Notes: generated by a model from the sequence alone, not told the origin. Shown: positions 9,141 to 18,153, numbered from the stretch's first letter. The stretch is DNA of 22,097 nucleotides from Polymyxa betae (GCA_003693705.1 RBZT01000276.1:1-22097), one strand, 5' to 3'. Program-made: numbers and translations.

Positions 9141-9143
9141 CAA

Positions 9144-9383
9144 ATGGTGGTTTCTCTTCAAAAGCTGCAATAACAACAGTTTCAGCAATTCCATCAGCAT
9201 TTAGAATAGCGTCTCGTTCAAAATCTGGCACAGCAAATCCAAGAGATGGTGAATCCTGTGAAAATCATCCACGGATTCGAGGAGCGCCTACGTTTTCCCA
9301 TTCTACGAAAAACAACCACCAGTTTACAACGTCTCGAGGTCCAAATTGAGAGGTTTGAAGCCAGATTAAGCTGGTATTTTTAA
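9144..9383 (+). pseudogene. Gln-rich coiled-coil remnant, possible retroelement Gag
   Basis: One frame of 79 codons is interrupted by TAA at 9171-9173 and TAG at 9207-9209. Both stops lie in a Gln-rich run (LQKLQ, QQFQQFHQHLE, RLVQNLAQQIQEM), so each may be a former CAA or CAG. After it come IIHGFEERLRF and SLQRLEVQIERFEARL, with heptad-like leucines. It lies upstream of, and on the same strand as, the RNase H and recombinase remnants, which fits a Gag position in a DIRS-type element. No domain is recognised, and the Gag assignment is inference. Confidence 0.25.
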
Positions 9384-9740
9384 GTCAACCAGATACGTAA
9401 GTTACAGAGTTACAGCTGGTAACCTTGATGGTGTAGAAGCAACGTGGACTGTTGCTGTGAAAGTCTGTTTAGTTATGAGTGAAGCGTGGCTAAGGTATGG
9501 TGCCCACAATCTTAAACCGCCAACTTTTGATAAAGAGGAAAGCGCAGCTCGATAAAATCCTCAATGAGGTTCACAATGGGGTAAATACAGCATATTTCGT
9601 CAGATCTCATCAATCCGAGCTCAAAAATACTTCGATTTCTTTGTGAAAATAATTATTCATGAAGTTATCGCTGTTTTTCGAGATAAGGGAACGGAAATTT
9701 TTTGGACTAGCCCTATTGCGCAGTAAGCGCACAAAAATAG

Positions 9741-9872
9741 TATGTGGCGGGTGAGAACAACGGCATCTCGGATGCCATCTCCCGAGGGGACACCACTCGA
9801 TTCTATAAACTGGCCCGCCCGTTGTTTGGGAACAAGAAGGCGAACCAGTATGTTAATGCAGATCACAACTAA
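9741..9872 (+). pseudogene. RNase H C-terminal tail of a DIRS/Ngaro-like retroelement
   Basis: A short open frame of 43 codons begins just after a TAG at 9738-9740. It starts YVAGENNGISDAISRGDTTR and continues with RFYKLARPLFGNKK. The pattern (V/I)-G--N--(A/S)DA(I/L)SR is typical of the end of retroelement RNase H. It lies about 270 bp upstream of a tyrosine-recombinase ORF on the same strand, and RT-RNase H followed by recombinase is the DIRS order. No reverse transcriptase motif was found upstream. Confidence 0.42.
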
Positions 9873-10145
9873 TTAAAACAAAAGAAAGGATTCTACAGAA
9901 GAGAACTAGGAAAGCAATTGCGTTAGACGGAGAAACGCGGCCTTGTGATTGATCAGATACCAGGGGCAGGATTGATCAGAATGTTTTAGCGTCGCGGAGA
10001 AACGAGGCCTCTAGATTGATCAGAGCCTAGAGGCGGAATTGAACTGACAGATATTGCGCTCCACAGTAAAACGTGGCCTCCAGAGAGGCCCCGGCAAGGA
10101 CCGCAGACGGGGTCACCCTCCCCCCAAACTTGTATTCCGAGGACA

Positions 10146-10619
10146 ATGACGAAGCGACGAACGATTCCAGAACACCTGTTCAAACCGAACTCGAGCTTGA
10201 AGTTTGCTCGACGCATCGCCAAGCGACAAGCCGAGGAAGAATGTCCACAGGAAGGACTATGGGGGCGAAAGGCCAAAGCCGCAGACCCGGATGTCCTAAC
10301 GACAAGAGGACTTGAATTTCTGACTATGCTGGAAGAACGCAAATTCATTGACGAGGCACCGCTCTCCGTGGAGAGACCTGAGCTGATTCAATCTCTCAGG
10401 ATGGCTGTTGCCAAAAGTCTGTCAAATCGATCCCTGAACGCTTATACCTCTGCACGGCGAAATTTCTGTGGCTGGTGTTCTAAGCACGACGTCTCGAGCG
10501 CTAACCCGACTGAGACGACCCTGTGCGCCTATGTGTGTGATCGATTAACCTCTCCCAAAGATCGCGGCGGATTCGCGTATAAAGCTACCGGTAGCACAAT
10601 CAATGGAGTTTATATCTGA
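10146..10619 (+). CDS. Tyrosine recombinase, N-terminal core-binding (SAM-like) domain
   Basis: An intact 157-codon frame from ATG. The first 75 residues are basic and helical (FARRIAKRQAEEE). From about residue 90 the sequence SLSNRSLNAYTSARRNFCGW, then TLCAYVCDRL and GSTINGVYI, matches the arm/core-binding domain of tyrosine recombinases: S..T..Y...R..F..WC..H....P....L..YV..R....S.STI..Y. A TGA at 10617-10619 ends it where the catalytic domain should follow, so the gene is truncated. I infer the YR of a DIRS/Ngaro-like retroelement or a Crypton; the upstream RNase H tail favours the former. Confidence 0.6.
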   Translation: MTKRRTIPEHLFKPNSSLKFARRIAKRQAEEECPQEGLWGRKAKAADPDVLTTRGLEFLTMLEERKFIDEAPLSVERPELIQSLRMAVAKSLSNRSLNAYTSARRNFCGWCSKHDVSSANPTETTLCAYVCDRLTSPKDRGGFAYKATGSTINGVYI

Positions 10620-11282
10620 TAACAAACACCTTAACTGCTTACCGAAGCAAACAAACAGGGAAACGTGTCTTCTATATCAACGCGTTTTGCCTCGATTACA
10701 ACGTTCAATTTAGTCTGATAGGCCGTCGATTGGTCGGAATGATAGGATGTGTTGATGTCAAAGCCGACGATCAGCGTCGAAATACCCGATGGCACCTCGA
10801 CTTCGTCGCAACTTTCGTTTCCACAAAACCAAAAAACGTAACTTTTTGGCCTCATGTGAGTTTGCCGATTCATACGCTCGCGGATTGCGCAGAACAATAT
10901 TTAGTTAAATAAGGCGCAGACCCTCAACGTAAGATTTTTTATGCGCGGCGTATATTTGAGACATTTTACGGACAAGCCTAGTGATAACAGGTCTCATTAA
11001 TTCGCAATTTTGGCGAGAAAAGACATCCTTGCATACTGAGATCCTTCCTTTGGCCTACAACATCCATGACTGGATCCTGGACCCGTTGCATATGAATTTT
11101 CGATATCTGATGGTATGCGGTCCATTAAAGTTCAAGTTTGAGGCAGGTAAGTAAACGTTGAGATTCAACTGTTGAGGACTTAAGGATATGTTGTCGAAAC
11201 TCGGCTACAGACGGAGAAGTATTCTTTTTCCGGCAGCTGCCTCCATGACAAACCGTCTCAAGATTTGAATCATAAGTTGCAG
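10620..11282. other. Decayed spacer within recombinase region
   Basis: No frame with recognisable recombinase catalytic motifs. A 60-codon + frame at 10730-10912 (FWPHVSLPIHTLAD) is unrecognised. A strong donor-like GTAAGT occurs at 11147, with an acceptor-like TTAAG ending at 11184, but no frame on either side confirms splicing. Confidence 0.3.
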
Positions 11283-11659
11283 TAGATCCTGATAAAGCTG
11301 GGCGATGACGAAGCTCATGTTAATTCTGCCATCACATCACACTCTTTACGAAGTGGTCTTTTTTTAGAGGCGATGAATAGTCACCAAATTCCAAGACATG
11401 CGAATTCTCTTTTCAACGGGTGAGAGAATCAGACCCGCAGCAAACAGGAGCGCAACGAAATTACGACGTCAAGTGGGACCTCAACGTTCTGCATAAGATG
11501 GCGCGAGTTCATCTCAGATCTGGAACAGTGGATCTTGGCGGATCGTGTCCGCGTCTGGCTCCGCGGACTTCTCTATCTTCCGAGGATTCTGAATTCAAAG
11601 CCTTCAGGCTGATGTCGGTGTTATTCGCATCCAACATCAGCCAAAACAGGGATGTATGA
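11283..11659 (+). pseudogene. Tyrosine recombinase fragment (second piece)
   Basis: After an in-frame TAG at 11283-11285, the frame reads ILIKLGDDEAHVNSAITSHS and then LRSGLFLEAMNSHQIPRHAN, ending at TGA 11421. The next frame (11420-11659) continues at once with RNYDVKWDLNVLHKM and, after LSSEDSEF, KAFRLMSVLFASNISQNRD. WD(L/V)-(V)L followed by K-(x)-LMS(V/L)L-AS---R is typical of DIRS-type recombinases before the first catalytic Arg. HSLRSG could be the C-terminal HxxR box, which would put the parts in a scrambled order. Alternatively it is the end of the core-binding domain, in which case this piece is co-linear but duplicates 10590-10619. Confidence 0.5.
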
Positions 11660-11722
11660 CGGCTGCTGCGATTATCGCTTTCGAAGACACAGTGGCAGAT
11701 CTGGGAGAGAATCACATCCTAG

Positions 11723-12214
11723 TTTCACAGTACCGGCGTGCTCTCTCCGAGGAATATCACCCCAGATGAGTTCTCGCTCATGAAAAAACAAATTATGACG
11801 CGCGCTGATCAGAGTCAAGTCGAGTCCGTTTCTGAAGCCATAATATCCCAATGCGGTTTCCGCATTACATCCAGCATGGGATCAAATTTTATTCAGCTGC
11901 AACGTCAAATCGATTCAAACGTCAAGGCGCTCTTTGCTGAAGTCCTGCGTCTTCGTCAAGACACCAAAATGCTCAAGGAGAAGATTTTAGCACAGGATCG
12001 ACATTGAAATCAGGATCTGAGAGAATTTGAGCGCTTGCGAACTGAGGCGGAACGTGCTCGGAGCGAAGACCAAATCGAGATGCAGCGACTGCGCGCCCAA
12101 GATCAGCTCGAGCCAGAGCGGCTTCACAGGGAAGTCATGGAAATGTTGTCTTTTGCGTTTCAACAACAACGACAGTCACAACCGCTGGAGCCATTTAGCG
12201 GATGCCCAGACTTG
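11723..12214 (+). pseudogene. Unrecognised coiled-coil protein, one in-frame stop
   Basis: A single frame of about 164 codons, broken once by TGA at 12005-12007. Before the stop: ITPDEFSLMKKQIMTRADQS, then NVKALFAEVLRLRQDTKMLK, and EKILAQDRH. After it, in frame: NQDLREFERLRTEAERARSE, EMQRLRAQDQLEPERLHREV, MEMLSFAFQQQRQSQPLEPF. Charged heptads on both sides of the stop argue for one coiled-coil protein with a recent nonsense mutation, possibly CGA to TGA. The end (PLEPFSG) recalls retroelement Gag proteins, but I cannot name a family. There is no ATG at its beginning; an upstream exon or a start at GTG 11738 is possible. A putative intron follows. Confidence 0.45.
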
Positions 12215-12271
12215 GTAACAAAATATTTTTTCTTCTTTTTAACACTTCAAACGAAAACCATTTTGTTTTAG
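12215..12271 (+). other. Candidate intron, 57 nt
   Basis: Donor GTAACA, a pyrimidine-rich middle (TTTTTTCTTCTTTTTAAC with a branch-like TTAAC) and acceptor TTTTGTTTTAG. The spliced frame reads PLEPFSGCPDL|TLSSKCVQILSTES and ends after about 20 codons. It does not join the frame of the downstream ORF, so an indel or another splice site would be needed. Confidence 0.4.
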
Positions 12272-12329
12272 ACTCTTAGCTCAAAATGTGTTCAAATTTT
12301 ATCTACCGAAAGCACAAATTGTTTATTGA

Positions 12330-13070
12330 AGTAATCAATTTGAATTTCCTGGCAATTTTGTATTTTTGATATGGATTCCTGGTTTTGAAAGAAAACTTAT
12401 TGAACAAGGTTTTAATACAACTCAAAGACAATTCAACTCATTCGATATAGAGCGACGATCAATCTTCAGTACGAACCAATTATCCTCGAGATCAAGACTC
12501 TATTTTTGCCAAACGAGATCTCAAAATGATGAGCAATTCTGGCGTGATTCTCTTCCGACACGAGGCTCGGACGGAAACCTGACCGAGTCAGGATTCACGA
12601 AAAATTCTGTTTTCGTTAAATTCCAAAGCGTTTTATGTCGATGGATGGCAAAACGATAAACCATTCTTGATTTCTTCATAGCCTGGTTTGATCACGAAAC
12701 GGGCATCCGCGATGGTGTGTATGTGGAGCCACGCCAGACATGTAAGCGCATTCGTTCAGAGATCAAATCCATCTTTCTATTCATTTGCCGCTTTCTGCCC
12801 GGTACTGCCATTGAAAGGATGCCGGATGTTATAGAGAATCGTCCGGGTTGGCGTAAGCAACTCGAACAGCACGCGGTTCAAGGCTGCGATTCCGCCTTGC
12901 GTTGGCTCGAGGCCAGATTACCAATCGCTGCTGCTGGTAAGAAAACATGCGACTTCAGCCGACCTACTACGTTTCTTAAGTCGATCAAACAATTTCAAAA
13001 TGACGTTCCCAGTGGTGTCAGATTTATAGACAATTCCACTATAGAGAGCGAAAAGCGAATACTAATTTGA
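12330..13070 (+). pseudogene. Unrecognised 246-codon frame with one stop
   Basis: One + frame is open from 12330 to 13070 except for TAA at 12657-12659. Before it: FERKLIEQGFNTTQRQFNSF and SQNDEQFWRDSLPTRGSDGN. After it: TILDFFIAWFDHETGIRDGV, CKRIRSEIKSIFLFICRFLP, RPGWRKQLEQHAVQGCDSAL, RWLEARLPIAAAGKK and FLKSIKQFQNDVPSGVRFID. The second half is rich in Trp, Arg and Leu in a helical pattern and looks like a real protein, but I recognise no domain. It follows the coiled-coil ORF on the same strand and could be its 3' part. Confidence 0.35.
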
Positions 13071-13187
13071 ATACAGAAAGTATCAGTGTCGTTCCTCAAT
13101 CTGTAATTCTCTCAAGGTAGAATTTGAAATCGTCCAGGCACAAAATCAGCCAATGTTTACAGATCGGCCCAAAGTCACAGGCTCTAC

Positions 13188-13402
13188 CGGTAGCACTGGT
13201 ACTAACCATCCAATCTGCACATATTAACTGTATGTCAGGCCAAAGCCATTCAGACACGGGTACTATTGGAACTATCGGTACTACCCATTCAACCCTCAGA
13301 CCAACATTCAGACACAAGGTACTATCGGTACAAAACCTCCATCCTTCACTGAGCAACTGTGACCTGACTCAAGGTACTATAGGTACTATCGGTACTATCC
13401 CT
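13188..13402 (+). repeat. Degenerate minisatellite, GGTACTATCGGTACTA family, left block
   Basis: Four units about 55-70 bp apart, with motif cores at 13188-13208, 13259-13286, 13318-13331 and 13373-13400. Each has one to three copies of GGTACTAT(C/A)GGTAC. Cores are separated by related spacers (TTCACTGAGCAACTG, TGTATGTCAGGCCAA, CATTCAGACAC). In one frame the motif spells repeated Gly-Thr-Ile, but the surrounding frame is not convincingly coding. A second block with the same core and spacers lies at 14403-14567. Confidence 0.72.
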
Positions 13403-13698
13403 CGGACCTGCACTGAACAACGGTATGTATCGCCAAAGCCATCATGATAAAGGCATTATCTATTGTCCGATTCATTTACAGATTCCATCCCGGAGTATGC
13501 ATGGAGAAGCAGCCTAAGATATTGACAGCTCGTCCCGAATGAGTCAGCAATTTCATTTCTTAAACAGTGGTGAGAGCAATCTGAAGACAGAAGTCAGAGA
13601 GACATTCTTTAAAAATGTATGATAAAAATCGGTATTTTTTCTCCTAAAGTGGCGCCACGCTCCGAACATCCTATCCATACATCACTATCTATAGATAA

Positions 13699-14313
13699 AA
13701 TGTGCTCGATGATTGTCCTGCGCAGCTTTCTCCGACGACGTCAGCTGCCCAGCTGACCAAGCGTCTTGCCAAGTTGAACCGCGGTCGTGAGAAATGACAG
13801 CGAAATCGAGACCGAGCAAAGGCGAATGCTGATGCAGTTACAAAGCTTCAAGAGCGGGTACATTTTCTTGAAGCTGAAAGACACAATATGAAAGCTAATT
13901 GCCGCTGTGGCATGGTTGTTAAAGCTGCCTCAGCCGATATTTCAGGAGAATTGCCAGCAAAAGCCACGACGGCGACGGAATCGCATATAATGGGATCGTC
14001 GACAGTCTCCCAGGCCGAAATAACGGTTTTCACAGCCTGTCATTCTGTGCTGCCTGAAGAAATGCCGGAAGCGTTGGTTGTCGAAGCACTGGCAACGCAA
14101 GAGGAAGCAGCCACTTCGGCTGCGGATGTTCAGCTTCCTGTTGATGAACAGGATTCTGATGTTATAACCACAGAGCCTGCTGCACAGGTTCCTGGACCGC
14201 GTCGTTCCAGTCGACTCGTCCGAAAGCAAAGAAATCTAATAAACCCTGGCCAAAAAGCTGTACTATCAATTCTACTGGTACTGACTGTCGTTATACAGAA
14301 TCATCCATTCTAA
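13699..14313 (+). pseudogene. Acidic Ala/Glu-rich ORF with basic, zipper-like N-terminus
   Basis: One frame of about 204 codons with a single TGA at 13795-13797. Around the stop it reads QLTKRLAKLNRGREK and then QRNRDRAKANADAVTKLQER and VHFLEAERHNMKANC. This is a basic stretch followed by heptads, so possibly a bZIP-like or coiled-coil segment. The rest, from ATG 13888 (141 residues), is Ala/Glu/Val/Thr-rich and acidic, then turns basic at PGPRRSSRLVRKQRNLINPG and ends with a short hydrophobic stretch (VLSILLVLTVV). The RRSSRLVRK type of motif also occurs in retroelement polyproteins. The bZIP reading is inference; the expected N-x7-R spacing is poor. The ORF sits between two blocks of the same minisatellite. 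Confidence 0.4.
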
Positions 14314-14402
14314 TCAGCCCAGTCACGAAATGCAGTAATGCCGATAATACCGGTACTAGACGTACGGACGGCGCTCGGTAATCAGGAACCATCAGGGCAC
14401 AA

Positions 14403-14567
14403 GGTACTATCGGTACTAACCGTTCATCATTCACAGAGCCACTGTATGTCAGGACAACCCAACTACCATCAAGATTCAGGGAGCTATCGGTACCATCGGT
14501 ACTAACCCTCCCTCCTTCACTGAGCTGCTACAAGATTGTCAGGCCAAGGTACTATCGGTACTAACCA
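14403..14567 (+). repeat. Degenerate minisatellite, GGTACTATCGGTACTA family, right block
   Basis: Three units, with cores at 14403-14421, 14481-14507 and 14548-14567, each containing ATCGGTACTAACC. Spacers match the left block (TTCACAGAGCCACTGTATGTC, CTTCACTGAGC, GTCAGGCCAAGG). A further GGTACTAGACG lies at 14351. Confidence 0.7.
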
Positions 14568-14659
14568 TCAATCCGCCGATAGGTCGGACCAAATCCCCAA
14601 ATCATCCATACCAGGTACCACAAGTAGCACCAGTGCTCGCCTTAGGTACGTCCGAAACC

Positions 14660-14876
14660 ATATCTACGTTACCAAGTAGGAAATACTAGATATACTCCAG
14701 TACGAGGTCCTGAAGCAGATCTACGTTACACAGTGGCAGGTATACCGGTAATACCCCAAGAGAAGCATTAAGCGCGACTGGTTGCACGAATCATATTTAC
14801 GTTACCAAGTGGTAAATAGGTACTAGCAGTACTACCTCCAGTACGACATGAGCAGGTCCACGTTACCCTGTGCCTG
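14660..14876 (+). repeat. Second minisatellite, TACGTTACC family
   Basis: Four diverged units begin at about 14660, 14718, 14793 and 14854. The core is ATATCTACGTTACCAAGTGG with variants (CAGATCTACGTTACACAGTGG, ATATTTACGTTACCAAGTGG, AGGTCCACGTTACCCTGTGCC). Between cores, TACTCCAGTACGA and GGTA-TA recur. Spacing is 58-75 bp, similar to the neighbouring GGTACTATC arrays, so the two families may be related. Confidence 0.6.
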
Positions 14877-14879
14877 GTA

Positions 14880-15017
14880 CTGCCAGCCAGTCGCGATTTA
14901 AAACTTGTGACAAAATATATGGAGATATCCTGTGACTGGGTTCGATTTTTGAGCAATAATTATGATCATTCAAAAGAGAACTGAATATTGTGACAAAAAC
15001 ATATATTATAATTCTTG
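14880..15017. other. AT-rich gene-free spacer
   Basis: AT-rich sequence between the minisatellite and the PIF-like relic; nothing recognisable. Confidence 0.35.
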
Positions 15018-15895
15018 TTACCAATAGGTACGAAATATAAGTTTAAAAACTGACTTGTAAACAATGGCTGTTCTTCCAGATATAGCTGTATGATCAGAAT
15101 TAAATATGCAAAAACCTATCGGTGTGGTGTTTTCGTCATCGGTAAGTCGGAAGTCTCGCATGATGGCAAAACGCTTGATGCGTTTATTAACGGTCTCATG
15201 GCAAGCCATCTCAGCCTTCTGCTGCCTATTAGATTCCGTATCCCAGTTTGTCTGGGGTTGAGGGATTGGAGTTTTGGAATAGCGTCCATCAATAATGCCG
15301 AGGTCTGCCAAAGTCCTGGGTCTAACATCTGAACAAAAATCTCCCGCGCTAGTTAATTTTAAGTCCGAAATTGCTTTGCATGGCACCCCGCCTCCCTACC
15401 AAACATTCCGCCTGTTCGGTCGAAACGACAACGCAACTAAAAATACCGCCGCCCTGCATGATTCAATTTATGGGAAAAGCATCTTATATTTTGTGGGAGA
15501 AACTCGGCACGGAAGCAATCAACTCCATCAATTGTCACTGACGGATACCGAACAATCCCCTCATTAAATCTTTCTGAAAAGTTCACCTTCATTTCTGGTT
15601 AGTATTTGCATTAAAAAGTACGATCTTGAAAAATGTGTCCAATTAAAAGGCTGTAGTGAAAATTGGTTTGTCAAATTCCATCCCAGTGAAAGTTGCGAAA
15701 TATGGTTTATCACTTTTCAGATCCATTTGTGAAAGGTTTTTTGGGAAGCTCCCCACCTATTGGATAGGTTTTCAAGAAAAACAGAGTCCAAAGGTGAGCT
15801 GGTTTGAAATCCATAACAGAATGAGAATCCTCCAGAAGAATCGATATCTGCAGGCATATACCCGCAGAGGAACCGAAATGTGTTCGAAAAGCTCT
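15018..15895 (-). pseudogene. PIF/Harbinger-related DDE transposase relic
   Basis: Read on the minus strand, blocks appear in the order expected for a DDE_Tnp_4-like family that I know from oomycetes and other protists. About 15893-15713: FRTHFGSSAGICLQI, then FKPAHLWTLFFLKTYPIGGE, ending EK and a stop (an N-terminal helix region), then IFRNFHW. About 15590-15400: RYPSVTIDGVDCFRA (first catalytic Asp in the VDG(V/T)D motif), FSHKLNHAGRRY and G-EAGCHAKQF. Then 15386-15018: DLKL...ADLG and ACHETVNKRIKRFAIMRDFR, the HETVN-R-K-F block containing the likely Glu. Several stops and frameshifts are present, and no termini were found. Confidence 0.55.
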
Positions 15896-15899
15896 GTCA

Positions 15900-16980
15900 T
15901 ACGTTTGCGTTCCGGGTCTGACGCAGTTGAAGAAGCGTCGTGCAAGCTGTTCAAAATCCGGTCGAATTTGATTAGAATTTCACCGTTTTGTTTACGAGAT
16001 ATGTCAAATCAAATGGATCATTCAAAGAAAAGCACAGCAAAAAGTCCGCCACTGCGTAACTCTGCCGGAATGTCTTTGATTCTTCAAACACGCAGCAACT
16101 AACATTGTTCAGAAGCAACTTTCGGCAATTTAGTTTTAAGATGATAATCAGCTCGTTTTAGGTAAAATATAAAGCGCATATGATTATTTTCCCAAATGCG
16201 CATCTACCATAATTGTCCGAAAGAGAGAGCCTCTGCCGATGACAACACCGTTGGCAAGATCTCTATGGTTTTTTGGAAAGATAAATCTACTTAGCTGATG
16301 CGCGTTGTTTGAGAAAGTGCGCACCTTGTTGCAATATTTGCGCAGGTTTCTCACGTTCCCGTTTGGATCACAAATTGACCATTTAGATTACAGCAACAAC
16401 AGAAAGGTCCGTAGCTTTCTTTGGTCGGCCTCTTCATGTCTGGTGTTGACGAGGTTCACTAAATCCGCGATAAATTGTGCGTGAATTGTGTGATGGCGCA
16501 CTGTCCATCACAGTGGTTGTTATGTTACTATTAATATGTCCTTGCACCAGCACTGCGCCTGCGTCGGCCTGACGGTGCTCGCGTCGGCGTTCGTCGTACT
16601 CCCACCCGTCAGTCATGCATGAGCGTATCACGCTGCTGGACTGTCCTTATGTGTCCACTGTCCACCAAGCTTGCGAAAATCGAGTTCGAGCACATATCCT
16701 TATAGTTGTCGACTCTTAATTTCAATCAAAACGATAACAACGGTGGGCCCCATCCGTTCGGGATTGCTGACGTCTCCGATACTCATTTTAAGCTGCTCGG
16801 GATGATAGGTATGCGTTTGCTTTAAGGAAGGGAGCCCCGGTCAGCAACTGTCGCCATCTCAGCTGGTGAACGAGTCAATGACCTACCCATTCACTATTGA
16901 GGTAATGTAGGAATCCCCATTTTCAACATTTAACGAGCACTTTAGGGGGTATCAAAATTGCGAGGATCGGTGATTTTCCC
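15900..16980. other. Gene-poor stretch upstream of Harbinger transposase
   Basis: No secure gene. A minus-strand 65-codon frame at 16434-16631 has faint resemblance to an ISXO2/Merlin-type DDE segment, but two possible alignments conflict. 16902-16946 (GTAATG ... TTAACGAGCACTTTAG) looks like a short intron and may belong to the 5' part of the Harbinger gene. Confidence 0.3.
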
Positions 16981-16982
16981 GC

Positions 16983-18153
16983 TTGCTTCTCCCATCGGGA
17001 GGCTCGATTTTAATGGCCAATGATCTCATGCAGTTTATTGGTCTTGTTCGGGAGACTCGGTATATCGAACCCCCATTACCGTTTTTGAAAAACATGTCAA
17101 GTATATATATACTAAAGCTCCCTGAGCTCTCTCCCCGAGAATTTATTCAAGAAATGAGAGTCAGCGTTGAGACTTTCGCATTTATATTAAATAAATCCAA
17201 GGTATAAAGACTTGAATAAAAATTTTGCAAATTATAACCATTTCGTAGATGATGCTGTAATTCAAAACGAATCCCAGAATCCCCAGCGAGAAGTTTGGAT
17301 TCAGCTTGCTTGTGACTTGCACCGTTTGGGGCATTTCGGAAATGGCTCAGCCTATGGAAAGGTCACTAGAACGAAAGGAGTTGGATACTGTAGCGTGTCT
17401 CTTTATACCAAGCGCGTTATCAAAGCGCTCAAGCATTTGGCCGCAAAGTACATCAGATGGACGAACGAATCGGAAAGTAGATCAGTCAGTGAGCACAACC
17501 ACGAAGAGTTCGGTTTTGAAGGCTGTATTTTATGTACTGATGGACCCCATATCATACTCTTTCAAAAACCAGGTCTCGATGGAGAGGTATTCTACAACAG
17601 AAAATCCACATACTCAATGAATGTGCTGCTGAGCTTCGATTGCCATCGCCAAATTCGCTATGTACTCTCAAGATGGCCAGGGTCTGTGCACGACGGCACT
17701 ATTTGGTGCTATTGCTAAAGAATCGACCAAATATTTTTCTCCTGGGCTGTACCAGCTTGGAGATTCTGGCTTTAAGTTAAGTCGAACAATGATCGTGCCA
17801 TGCCGGCAGCCGGCCGCACCATTCCTGAAAATGAGGCATTCAATAAGACGCTTTCTGCTGCGCGGGTCGTTTGTGAACATGGCAATGGCATCTTGAAGGG
17901 CCGTTGGCAGTCGTTACGAGGTTTGCCTGTCAGTGTGAACAAAGAAAGCGATATCCAATCCGTTTGTGATTGGATATCTGCATGCTGTGTTTTTTACAAT
18001 ATCGTAAATTCCCGACAATTAGCGGCGGATAGTATTGTGTATGATTCAGAAAATGACAATGAGGACAACAACAGTAATGGAATCGCAGAAAGTATTGATG
18101 CACAAGGGTTTCGTCGTCAAATCCAACAAAAAGTTCTGTATTTTTGGTCATAA
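16983..18153 (+). pseudogene. PIF/Harbinger transposase (DDE_Tnp_4), frameshifted
   Basis: N-terminal part at 16983-17201, ending SVETFAFILNKSK. A 47-nt GT-AG candidate intron (17202-17248) follows, but it leaves the frame off by one. The core, 17249-17715, has WIQLACDLHRLGHFGNGSAY, then GCILCTDGPHI with the first Asp at 17539-17541, VFYNRKSTYSMNVLLSFDC and SRWPGSVHDGTI. A shift near 17705 moves to FGAIAKES...YQLGDSGFKLS, which has the second Asp near 17763. A second shift near 17810 restores the first frame: PENEAFNKTLSAARVVCEHG, then ILKGRWQSLRG with the Glu at 17875-17877. The tail is Asn/Asp/Glu-rich. All three DDE residues survive, with only two opposed indels in the core, so inactivation looks recent. 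The neighbouring convergent Myb-like gene is the usual partner. Confidence 0.86.

Noticed and set aside
9657-9866. Minus-strand frame with SGVPSGD, resembling a reverse transcriptase GxPQGD motif
   Set aside because: The opposite strand gives the better match (V-GENN-ISDAISRGD, RNase H tail); the minus-strand frame lacks any other RT block.
9900-10030. Repeated phrases GACGGAGAAACG.GGCCT and TTGATCAGA near 9925-10040 as a possible array
   Set aside because: Two or three short imperfect copies; suggestive of a small tandem duplication but too weak to annotate.
13096-13447. Overlapping frames with Gly-Thr-Ile repeats
   Set aside because: The peptides are translations of the minisatellite units; the frame is not conserved between units.
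16434-16631. Possible ISXO2/Merlin-type DDE fragment on the minus strand
   Set aside because: Two faint alignments (TDGW...; HHTIHAQFIADLVN) occur in conflicting frames and order, so the match is probably chance.
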